Below are positions 15,737 through 22,808 of a stretch of 31,205 bases of DNA, piece by piece. The stretch spans positions 1 to 31,205 of the forward strand of contig JAGNTT010000005.1 in NCBI GenBank assembly GCA_017987425.1. The letters run 5' to 3'. Position 1 is the stretch's first letter. Every line of letters starts with the position of its first letter. The position numbers and the translations under genes are program-made. Under the pieces are notes generated by a model. The model worked only from the letters and a program-made list of their open reading frames with translations, was not told where the DNA came from and did not search any database. This stretch comes from Candidatus Omnitrophota bacterium. Its GTDB lineage: Bacteria; Omnitrophota; Gorgyraeia; Zapsychrales; Fredricksoniimonadaceae.

Positions 15737-16981
15737 ATGGAAACAGAAGCAGTAAGTTTAATTAACAGCGGCGATACCGCCTGGGTTTTAGTCTCGGCGG
15801 CGCTTGTCATGCTTATGACGCCCGGACTCGCGTTTTTCTACGGGGGAATGGTGCGGCGCAAAAATGTTCTGGGTGTCCTCATGCAGTGTTTTGCGTGTCT
15901 GTCGATTATCAGTCTGATATGGGTTATTTACGGGTATAGTCTGGCGTTTTCCAAAGGGAACGGATTTATTGGCGGCTTAGAATGGTTTATGCTTAAAGGC
16001 GTCGGAGCAGAGGCCAATGCCGATTACGCGGCAACGATTCCGCACGGAGCGTTCGTGACATTCCAGATGATGTTCGCCATCATCACACCCGCAGTTCTGT
16101 TGGGTTCTTTTGTCGAAAGAGTTAAATTCTCCGCGTTTATTTTATTCATCATTATTTGGGTGACTTTTGTTTACATTCCGATCTGCCATATGACATGGGC
16201 TGTCGGAGGGTTTTTTAGAGATATGGGGGTTCTTGATTTTGCCGGAGGCGCTGTCGTTGAGATCAATTCCGGAATCGCCGGTTTGGTTGGAGCGTTATAT
16301 CTGGGGCGCCGTGTGGGCATCAAGCAGCCGTCGTTGCACAATATTCCTTTCGTCATCCTCGGCGGTGCGCTGTTATGGTTCGGGTGGTTTGGTTTTAATG
16401 CCGGCTCGGCGCTTGCGTGCAACTCGGTTGCGGTCAATGCGTTCTTGACGACGAATACGACGGCGGCAGCCGCCGCCGTGAGCTGGGCCGCGATCGAATG
16501 GGCGTTGACAGGAAAGGCCACGATGTTCGGTACGATCACCGGCGCGGTCGCCGGGCTTGTTGCCATCACACCCGCGGCCGGATTTGTCGATACTCAAGCA
16601 GCCATCGTCATGGGGGTTGTCGCGGGCGCTCTCAGTTATTTTGCCGTCGGGCATCTCAAGCCTAAATTCGGATATGACGATTCACTCGACGTCTTCGGCG
16701 TTCACGGCGTTTGCGGATTCTGGGGAATGATCGCAACGGGGCTGTTCGCTCAGAAAGCCATCAACAGCGCCGGAGTGGACGGTTTGTTCTACGGTAATCC
16801 CGGACAGCTGATTGTTCAATTAAAAGTGGCTGTTCTGACGATTATTTATTGCGCCGTCGGCACATGGATTTCTTGTTTTGTCGCGGACAAATTGCTGGGT
16901 TTCCGCGTGAGCCAGGAAGAAGAAGTCATGGGGTTGGATCTGACGCAGCATCACGAGCGCGCATATACAATCATTGATTAA
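15737..16981 (+). CDS. amt: Ammonium channel Amt2 (first pore His replaced by Glu)
   Basis: 414 residues, AmtB/Rh family, clearly a paralogue of Amt1 with the same N-terminal and C-terminal signatures. The second pore histidine is present (His323, FGVHGVCG), but the first is Glu175 (GGAVVEINSG; codon GAG at 16259-16261). The same His-to-Glu exchange marks the fungal Mep1/Mep3 transporters, where it is linked to altered transport rate and pH behaviour; whether this holds here is inference. Asp167 just before is kept, so the protein is not simply decayed. It pairs with GlnK2, 32 bases downstream. AGGAGG lies ahead of the ATG. The leader carries an attenuator. The amt2-glnK2 pair most likely arose by tandem duplication of amt1-glnK1, or the reverse. 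Confidence 0.96.
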   Translation: METEAVSLINSGDTAWVLVSAALVMLMTPGLAFFYGGMVRRKNVLGVLMQCFACLSIISLIWVIYGYSLAFSKGNGFIGGLEWFMLKGVGAEANADYAATIPHGAFVTFQMMFAIITPAVLLGSFVERVKFSAFILFIIIWVTFVYIPICHMTWAVGGFFRDMGVLDFAGGAVVEINSGIAGLVGALYLGRRVGIKQPSLHNIPFVILGGALLWFGWFGFNAGSALACNSVAVNAFLTTNTTAAAAAVSWAAIEWALTGKATMFGTITGAVAGLVAITPAAGFVDTQAAIVMGVVAGALSYFAVGHLKPKFGYDDSLDVFGVHGVCGFWGMIATGLFAQKAINSAGVDGLFYGNPGQLIVQLKVAVLTIIYCAVGTWISCFVADKLLGFRVSQEEEVMGLDLTQHHERAYTIID

Positions 16982-17013
16982 ATAATATTATTAATTAAAA
17001 AAGGAGCCCGATT

Positions 17014-17355
17014 ATGAAAATGGTGATCGCCATTATTCAGCCGCACAGGCTGGAAGAAGTGAAGCAGGCGCTATATGCCGTAGAAATCAACCTCATTACG
17101 GTCAGCGAAGTTTTGGGCCATGGCCGACAGATCGGCGTGGATGAGTTTTACCGCGGCGTAAAGGAAACAGGGAATCTGCTTAGAAAGTTCCGCCTGGAGA
17201 TAGCGGTCAACGATAATTTCGTTGAGCCGACGATCAATGCCATTATCAAAGGCGCGCGCACAGGCAAGATCGGGGACGGTAAAATCTTTGTCATGGATCT
17301 GCCCCGCTGTATACGAATCCGTACCGGCGAAGAGGGGCCCAAAGCCATCGGTTAA
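17014..17355 (+). CDS. glnK: PII signal protein GlnK2 (Glu51 variant)
   Basis: 113 residues and about 90% identical to GlnK1, with the whole T-loop the same apart from Ile for Val at position 40. Gln39, Lys58, Arg47 and the nucleotide-binding B-loop are intact, so 2-oxoglutarate and ATP sensing and Amt binding should work. Position 51 is Glu rather than the uridylylated Tyr. It has a good AAGGAG site before the ATG at 17014 and is co-transcribed with amt2. Having one near-identical PII per channel suggests dosage matching; given trimers, mixed GlnK1/GlnK2 assemblies are likely. Confidence 0.96.
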   Translation: MKMVIAIIQPHRLEEVKQALYAVEINLITVSEVLGHGRQIGVDEFYRGVKETGNLLRKFRLEIAVNDNFVEPTINAIIKGARTGKIGDGKIFVMDLPRCIRIRTGEEGPKAIG

Positions 17356-17361
17356 GAGCGT

Positions 17362-17386
17362 TTTCCCGAGGGAAATAGTCTCTTTT
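17362..17386 (+). terminator. Weak terminator-like hairpin after glnK2
   Basis: TTTCC (17362-17366) and GGAAA (17371-17375) flank a CGAG tetraloop, followed after six bases by CTTTTTGTTTT. The stem is short, so read-through towards glnN is possible. Confidence 0.35.
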
Positions 17387-17414
17387 TGTTTTGCGTTTAC
17401 CGCCATGAAAAGTC

Positions 17415-17443
17415 TTGACAGTCAGGAGGAAATTCATTAATAT
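17415..17443 (+). promoter_or_regulatory. Strong sigma-70 promoter of glnN
   Basis: TTGACA (17415-17420), 17 bp, TAATAT (17438-17443). Transcription should begin near 17450, eight bases before the leader hairpin. Confidence 0.78.
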
Positions 17444-17457
17444 CTGTCATATCTTTC

Positions 17458-17517
17458 GAGGGCACTGATGTCCTCTTTGACCGGGGCAGGTCTGCCACGT
17501 TCAAAGAGGGCTTTTTT
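17458..17517 (+). promoter_or_regulatory. ANTAR-type antitermination leader of glnN
   Basis: P1: GAGGGC (17458-17463), hexaloop ACTGAT, GTCCTC (17470-17475), six pairs, a perfect AxxGxx loop. The 3' arm of P1 contains CCTC, the first bases of the terminator stem, so the two are exclusive. The terminator apex GGC, loop AGGTCT, GCC (17485-17496) is also a hexaloop closed by C-G with A first, but position 4 is T, so the second site is not a full match. Confidence 0.65.
17472..17517 (+). terminator. Intrinsic terminator in the glnN leader
   Basis: CCTCTTTGA (17472-17480) pairs with TCAAAGAGG (17501-17509), with GGC/GCC stacked above, then GCTTTTTT. It lies 39 bases before the glnN ATG and must be bypassed for glutamine synthetase to be made. 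Confidence 0.9.
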
Positions 17518-17555
17518 ATTTATAAACTAAAACGCACTGAACATAGGGGGATAGT

Positions 17556-19676
17556 ATGAGTCAAGTTCGTGATGAAGTCATTCAGGCCTGTTGCGATGAA
17601 GGTTGCGGATGTGACAGCAACTTCAGCGAGCATTTGCCCGAATACTTCGGTCAAAACGTATTTAGTCTCAAGGTGATGAAGCAGGTTCTTTCGTCTAAGG
17701 CTTATGCTTCTATTGAAAAAACAATCAAAGAAGGCGGTAAGGTCGATCACGCCTATGCTGACGAGATTGCTGAAGCCATGAAGAAGTGGGCCATTTCAAA
17801 AGGCGCCACGCACTTCACCCACTGGTTCCAGCCTTTGACCGGTACGACTGCCGAAAAGCACGATTCCTTTATCACCTGGGATGGCGAAGGCAACATTTTA
17901 CTCAGTTTTAGCGGTAAAGAATTGATTCAGGGCGAACCGGACGCATCATCCTTTCCTTCAGGCGGTTTGCGCGCAACTTTCGAAGCTCGCGGCTACACCG
18001 GCTGGGATCCGACATCCGCTGCGTTTATCAAGCAGGGACCGGAAGGCTCCACGCTTTGTATCCCCACTTTTTATATTGGTTATCATGGTGAAGCGCTCGA
18101 TAAAAAGACCCCGCTTCTTCGTTCCATGTCGGCATTAAGCAAACAGGTATGCCGTCTGGCCGCTTTGTTCGGCATCGACGTCAAAGGCAAGCGCGCTTAC
18201 TGCACCCTGGGACCCGAGCAGGAATATTTCCTCATCGACAAATCGCATTACGAAGCGCGTTTGGATTTAATCCAGACAGGACGCACATTATTCGGACGTA
18301 AACCTGCCAAGCATCAGCAGCAGGAAGATCAGTATTTCGGCGCCATCAAGCCGCGCATCATGGCATTTATGGAAGAATTGGACCGTACACTTTGGGGTCT
18401 CGGCGTTCCTGCCAAAACCCGTCACAATGAAGTTGCTCCCGCCCAGTATGAAATCGCGCCGATCTATGAAGATCTTAACACCGGCGTCGATCACAATATG
18501 ATGGCCATGGAAGTCATGCGCCAGATCGCCGACAAACTTGGGCTGGTCTGTCTTCTTCATGAAAAGCCGTTCGCCGGTGTCAACGGTTCCGGTAAGCACA
18601 ACAACTGGTCTGTCGTCGGTCCCGACGGAAAGAACTGGCTGTATCCGGGAAAGACACCGCACGAAAATGCAAAATTCTTGACGACGTTGTGCGCCATCAT
18701 CAAGGCTGTTGATACGTATGCCGATCTTTTGCGCGTCACCGTCGCGACTGCCGGTAACGATCACCGTTTGGGCGCTAACGAAGCTCCTCCGGCGATCGTT
18801 TCGATCTTCTTGGGCGAACAGCTTTATGACATTATCGAGCAGATTGAAAAGGGCGGCGCTAAAACTTCCAAAGCAGGAGGCAACATTCACGTCGGTGTCG
18901 ACGCACTTCCTGTATTGGACCGCGATACCACAGACCGTAACCGCACTTCGCCGTTTGCTTTCACCGGCGCCAAGTTCGAGTTCCGCGCTGTCGGTTCCAA
19001 CCAGAACCCGTCGGCAGCGAACATGGTATTAAATACTATTGTCGCGGAAGCCTTAAGTGATATCTGCGATGAACTTGAAGCGGCCAAGAAATCCGGTAAG
19101 GATTTCAACGCCAGTTTGCAAAAAGTTCTGCAGGACATCGTCAAGAAGCATAAGAGAGTCCTCTTTAATGGCGACGGTTATACCGAAGAATGGCACAAAG
19201 AAGCCAAGAAGCGCGGTCTTCCTAACATGAAGACAACGCCTGAAGCGCTTGAAGCCATCAAGGTTAAAAAGAACGTCGACGTCATGGTCAAGCATGGAGT
19301 TCTTTCTGTTAAGGAAATCTCGTCCCGTTATGAAATCAACAAACATGCGTATGATACGGTGATCGCGATCGAAGGCAGCTGTGCTCTTACGATGGCGCGC
19401 ACTCAGTTGATTCCTGCCGCATTGGAATATCAGGATCAATTGTCAACGGCCAAGTCAGTGACCCAAAAGAAACTGGCCAAGACTGTTTCCGGTTTGATCG
19501 ACAAGGCCCTCGTCGCTGCCGATGCGCTGGAAACCTCCGTTGAGAAACACAATTCAGCTAAAACAAACGCAGATATGCTGAAGCTGCGAGAAGCGATCGA
19601 CGCCTTGGAAGCGTATGTGCCGGCGAATATCTGGCCCCTGCCTTCATATGCGGAGATGCTTCTGATGAATGCATAA
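17556..19676 (+). CDS. glnN: Type III glutamine synthetase
   Basis: 706 residues, the length of the large GSIII class (about 700-730), well above GSI (about 470). It makes glutamine from glutamate, ammonia and ATP in the cytoplasm. GSIII signatures are clear: GGLRATFEARGYTGWDPTS (about 129-147), the catalytic GPEQEYFLID (about 216-225), the phosphate-binding NGSGKHNNWS region (about 345-354), and RFxAxGSNxNPS-type FRAVGSNQNPSAAN near 474-487. The first 20 residues hold a Cys cluster, CCDEGCGC (12-19), that looks unusual for the family. There is no adenylylation motif of the GSI type, fitting the PII proteins without Tyr51. The ATG has GGGGG five bases upstream. Control is expected at the leader terminator through the GAF-ANTAR protein. 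Confidence 0.97.
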   Translation: MSQVRDEVIQACCDEGCGCDSNFSEHLPEYFGQNVFSLKVMKQVLSSKAYASIEKTIKEGGKVDHAYADEIAEAMKKWAISKGATHFTHWFQPLTGTTAEKHDSFITWDGEGNILLSFSGKELIQGEPDASSFPSGGLRATFEARGYTGWDPTSAAFIKQGPEGSTLCIPTFYIGYHGEALDKKTPLLRSMSALSKQVCRLAALFGIDVKGKRAYCTLGPEQEYFLIDKSHYEARLDLIQTGRTLFGRKPAKHQQQEDQYFGAIKPRIMAFMEELDRTLWGLGVPAKTRHNEVAPAQYEIAPIYEDLNTGVDHNMMAMEVMRQIADKLGLVCLLHEKPFAGVNGSGKHNNWSVVGPDGKNWLYPGKTPHENAKFLTTLCAIIKAVDTYADLLRVTVATAGNDHRLGANEAPPAIVSIFLGEQLYDIIEQIEKGGAKTSKAGGNIHVGVDALPVLDRDTTDRNRTSPFAFTGAKFEFRAVGSNQNPSAANMVLNTIVAEALSDICDELEAAKKSGKDFNASLQKVLQDIVKKHKRVLFNGDGYTEEWHKEAKKRGLPNMKTTPEALEAIKVKKNVDVMVKHGVLSVKEISSRYEINKHAYDTVIAIEGSCALTMARTQLIPAALEYQDQLSTAKSVTQKKLAKTVSGLIDKALVAADALETSVEKHNSAKTNADMLKLREAIDALEAYVPANIWPLPSYAEMLLMNA

Positions 19677-19694
19677 GTCGGTTTTAAGAGTGTA

Positions 19695-19732
19695 CAAAAG
19701 GGCGGATAAAGTTATCCGCCCTTTTGTTTTTT
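19695..19732 (+). terminator. Strong intrinsic terminator after glnN
   Basis: CAAAAGGGCGGATAA (19695-19709) and its exact complement (19712-19726) form a GC-rich hairpin followed by TTTTTT. It closes the nitrogen island transcript. Confidence 0.92.
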
Positions 19733-19770
19733 CGATATAATCATTTCAAACATTTAAATAAAGGCTTGAG

Positions 19771-20202
19771 ATGAAATCCAATCGCGTTTGGACAGTCGCT
19801 GCTGCTTTAATAATGATTACCTGTTGTTTTTATTCAAAAGTGAATGCGGATTGTTCCGGCGGACTTGAAGGCAATATTGTCGCAATAAAAGTCAAAACCT
19901 GTTCAGTGATTGTTCCCGCCGAGAATGAAGAAATTCAGAAAAGTGCGCAGCGATATCGGAATCTTTATGATCCGGAGCAGTTGAATAAAATTTACACGGG
20001 GGCTTTGGTGACCGATGAACAAGGCACCATGTGGATGTATCCTTCGGAATCAGCGGATCCATGCAAAGATTTTAAAGTCGGCGAAGTGGTTCAAAAGAAG
20101 GGTTATTCGACCTGCTGTGATACCGGGAAATGGGGTAAATGCGTTTTCGGGGGACGATGGTTAAGTGATGCGGATGGTAGACCGATAAACGCCTTTCAAT
20201 GA
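19771..20202 (+). CDS. Small secreted Cys-containing protein, unknown function
   Basis: 143 residues with a Sec-type signal peptide: Lys/Arg-containing start, hydrophobic core about residues 8-21, and a VNA-D cleavage site near residue 27. The mature part is about 117 residues with Cys in ADC, KTC, DPC, STCC and GKC contexts, so two or three disulfides are likely in the periplasm. The tail has tryptophans and Gly (GKWGKCVFGGRWLS). No family recognised. A TATAAT at 19736-19741 could be a -10 element, but no good -35 was found. The next gene starts 10 bases downstream, so co-transcription with the amidotransferase is possible though not functionally obvious. Confidence 0.75.
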   Translation: MKSNRVWTVAAALIMITCCFYSKVNADCSGGLEGNIVAIKVKTCSVIVPAENEEIQKSAQRYRNLYDPEQLNKIYTGALVTDEQGTMWMYPSESADPCKDFKVGEVVQKKGYSTCCDTGKWGKCVFGGRWLSDADGRPINAFQ

Positions 20203-20212
20203 AAGATAATGT

Positions 20213-20938
20213 ATGATTCTTATTATCAAACATATTGATATCGAAGGGCCCGGCACCTTTGGAGATTTCCTTACCACAAAAGGCGAGCCGTTTCGTATCG
20301 TCGAGCTTGGGGCCGGTGAAAAGCTGCCTTCAAATCTCGACGGTATTCATGCCGTTGTTGTTTTAGGCGGGCCGATGAATGTGTATGAAGAAGACAAGTA
20401 TCCTTTTTTGAAAGATGAAAACTCGTTTATTCAGGACGTTCTGAAAAAGGAAATCCCTTATTTCGGTATTTGTTTAGGTTCACAGCTTTTGGCGAAAGCC
20501 GCGGGCGCGCGTGTTGTCCGTTCCCCTGTCAAAGAGATCGGCTGGTACCATGTCGCTCTGACCCCCGACGGGAAAAAGGATTCTTTATTGGCCGGTTTTC
20601 GTGAAAATGAAGAAATCTACCATTGGCACGGTGACATGTTTGAAATTCCTGAGGGCGGCGCGTTACTCGCAACCGGTACCGGTTGTCCCAATCAGGCATT
20701 TCGTGTCGGGAAAAATGCTTACGGATTCCAGTTTCACATGGAGATCACAGACAAAAGCATCAAGGAATGGTGCGATGAGTACAGCGCCACCGATCTTCCC
20801 GGCCGCAAAGAGCACTGCGCCGCCATGCTCGACGGATATGCGAAGAATAAAGAAATATTTAATCATCAGAGTGAGCGCCTGTATGCGAACTTTCTGGATA
20901 TCGTCAAAAAGCAGACATCGGCCGTTCATGAACGGTAA
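20213..20938 (+). CDS. Class I glutamine amidotransferase (GMP-synthase-like domain)
   Basis: 241 residues forming a single class I GATase domain. The catalytic triad is visible: nucleophile Cys87 in GICLGSQ, then His175 and Glu177 in FQFHMEI. GGPMNVYEE (52-60) is the usual loop preceding it. Such stand-alone proteins (COG0518 type) release ammonia from glutamine for a partner or cleave gamma-glutamyl compounds; the true substrate is unknown. The synthetase part of GMP synthase is missing. The gene is followed six bases later by nadE, which also uses glutamine, so the two are probably one operon; NadE has its own glutaminase domain, so this protein is not needed as its subunit. Confidence 0.88.
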   Translation: MILIIKHIDIEGPGTFGDFLTTKGEPFRIVELGAGEKLPSNLDGIHAVVVLGGPMNVYEEDKYPFLKDENSFIQDVLKKEIPYFGICLGSQLLAKAAGARVVRSPVKEIGWYHVALTPDGKKDSLLAGFRENEEIYHWHGDMFEIPEGGALLATGTGCPNQAFRVGKNAYGFQFHMEITDKSIKEWCDEYSATDLPGRKEHCAAMLDGYAKNKEIFNHQSERLYANFLDIVKKQTSAVHER

Positions 20939-20944
20939 TCATTT

Positions 20945-22624
20945 ATGTTAAGAGTCGCATTAGCACAGATCAACTCGACCGTCGGAGACTTGGTTGGCAA
21001 CCAGCGCAAGATACGCGCCTCTATTCATCAGGCGAAAGTCATGGGTGCCGATTTCGTGTGTCTGCCCGAACTTGCCGTCTGCGGATACCCTCCGGAAGAT
21101 CTTCTGTATAAGTCGCATTTCATCGAACACAACATCAAAATTATCGGTGAGCTTGCGGCAGCTGCTCATGGACTCACAGCTGTCGTTGGATTTGTCGATC
21201 TTAAAAACGGTAAACTCTTCAATGCCGCCGCTGTTTTGTCCGACGGAAAAATCAAAGCCGTTTATCATAAACAGGAGCTTCCCAATTACGGTGTGTTTGA
21301 TGAGAAACGTTATTTCAAGCCGGGTACTGAAAACTTTCTTTTGTCCGCCGCCGGCGTAAAGATCGGCGTCAATGTCTGCGAAGATATCTGGGTCGACGGA
21401 GCCAGCTATGCCAAGCAGGCGGAATCGGGAGCACGGCTTCTCGTGAATATTTCTTCATCGCCGTATGAAATCGGTAAGACCCAGGTACGGCTGGATTTGA
21501 TCGCCCGACGGGCAAAGGAGACCGGATGTTTTATCTGTTATACGAATCTGGTCGGCGGCCAGGATGAACTTGTTTTCGACGGAGGAAGTTTTATCGTCGA
21601 TCCTAAAGGACAGGTTGTTGTATTTGCCAAACAGTTTGAGGAAGATCTCTCGATCGTCGATCTGGATATTCCGCAGAATTCGGGAGGAAATGCAAGGTTG
21701 CCGGTGATCGAAGTTCAAACTTCGCAAATTAATAAACCCAAGCATAGCGAACAGAATATTCCGCGGCTTGAAGAGACCGCCGAAATTTATCAGGCGCTGG
21801 TCTTGGGTACGCGCGATTATGTGCTCAAAAACGGATTCGCCAAAACATTGATAGGTTTAAGCGGAGGCATCGATTCCGCGCTGGTCGCGACCATTGCCTG
21901 CGATGCCATCGGCAAAGAAAATGTGGTGGGTGTCTCCATGCCGACCCGGTTTAATTCCAGGGGAACGCGTAACGATGCCCGCAAACTGGCAGCCAATCTA
22001 GGCATCGAGTTTATGGAAATTCCCATCAAGCGGGTTATGGCGGCCTATGAGGCCACGCTTGATCCATGGTTTTACGGTAAACATCCGGATATTACGGAAG
22101 AAAATCTGCAGGCGCGCATCCGGGGCAATATTCTTATGGCCTTTTCCAATAAGTTCGGCTGGCTCGTTTTAACCACAGGAAATAAGAGCGAAATGGCGGT
22201 TGGTTATTGTACCCTATATGGCGACATGTCCGGCGGTTTTGCGGTCATCAAAGACCTTTTGAAGACGAAAGTCTATGAATTATCTAGGTTTAGGAATCTT
22301 CAGGCCGGCAAAATGGTGATCCCCAAATCCGTTTTACTGCGAGCGCCGTCGGCCGAATTACGGGACAATCAGACCGATCAGGATTCCCTGCCGCCGTATG
22401 ACGATCTGGACCTCATGCTGGCCAGTTATGTGGAGAATCATGAATCAATTGCCCAGATGACGGCCAAGATCAAAGATGAGAAGCTCTGCCGCAAGGTGAT
22501 CGGCCTAGTGGATAAAAGCGAATACAAGCGCAGACAGGCCCCTCCGGGAATCAAAATCACATCCCGCGCATTCGGCAAAGACTGGCGTTTGCCGATCACA
22601 AATCACTATAAAGAGTCGGCGTAA
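20945..22624 (+). CDS. nadE: Glutamine-dependent NAD+ synthetase
   Basis: 559 residues with two domains, typical of the glutamine-dependent form. The N-terminal nitrilase-type glutaminase has the triad Glu42 (LPELAVCGYPPEDLL), Lys109 (YHKQELPNYGVFDE) and Cys145 (VNVCEDIW). The C-terminal N-type ATP pyrophosphatase domain has the loop LSGGIDSAL (305-313) and TGNKSEMAVGYCTLYGD. It converts deamido-NAD to NAD+ with ammonia channelled from glutamine. The ATG lies six bases after the amidotransferase stop. All motifs are intact. Confidence 0.96.
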   Translation: MLRVALAQINSTVGDLVGNQRKIRASIHQAKVMGADFVCLPELAVCGYPPEDLLYKSHFIEHNIKIIGELAAAAHGLTAVVGFVDLKNGKLFNAAAVLSDGKIKAVYHKQELPNYGVFDEKRYFKPGTENFLLSAAGVKIGVNVCEDIWVDGASYAKQAESGARLLVNISSSPYEIGKTQVRLDLIARRAKETGCFICYTNLVGGQDELVFDGGSFIVDPKGQVVVFAKQFEEDLSIVDLDIPQNSGGNARLPVIEVQTSQINKPKHSEQNIPRLEETAEIYQALVLGTRDYVLKNGFAKTLIGLSGGIDSALVATIACDAIGKENVVGVSMPTRFNSRGTRNDARKLAANLGIEFMEIPIKRVMAAYEATLDPWFYGKHPDITEENLQARIRGNILMAFSNKFGWLVLTTGNKSEMAVGYCTLYGDMSGGFAVIKDLLKTKVYELSRFRNLQAGKMVIPKSVLLRAPSAELRDNQTDQDSLPPYDDLDLMLASYVENHESIAQMTAKIKDEKLCRKVIGLVDKSEYKRRQAPPGIKITSRAFGKDWRLPITNHYKESA

Positions 22625-22686
22625 TCAGCTTCATTTTAAGCGTATTCCGGCATAAATTCAGAGGTCAAATCACTAGAATTTTTTCT

Positions 22687-22714
22687 TTGCATTCTATATA
22701 AAAACGTATAAAAT
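22687..22714 (+). promoter_or_regulatory. Likely sigma-70 promoter of gltBD
   Basis: TTGCAT (22687-22692), 16 bp, TAAAAT (22709-22714), in the 184-bp gap after nadE and about 95 bases before the gltB ATG. Several other A/T-rich hexamers overlap, so the exact -10 is uncertain. No terminator or hexaloop hairpin was found in this leader. Confidence 0.4.
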
Positions 22715-22808
22715 AAGCCTCTTAAAATTTAAAGATATTCTGTGAGCACTTTGTTCTAAGTTAAAGTAGGCCAATTAATTTTAACCCTGAGCCAGAGGTA
22801 ATTCGTAG

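Noticed and set aside
18288..18890. 200-codon antisense frame inside glnN
   Set aside because: It lies wholly opposite a conserved enzyme and is a shadow of its codon use.
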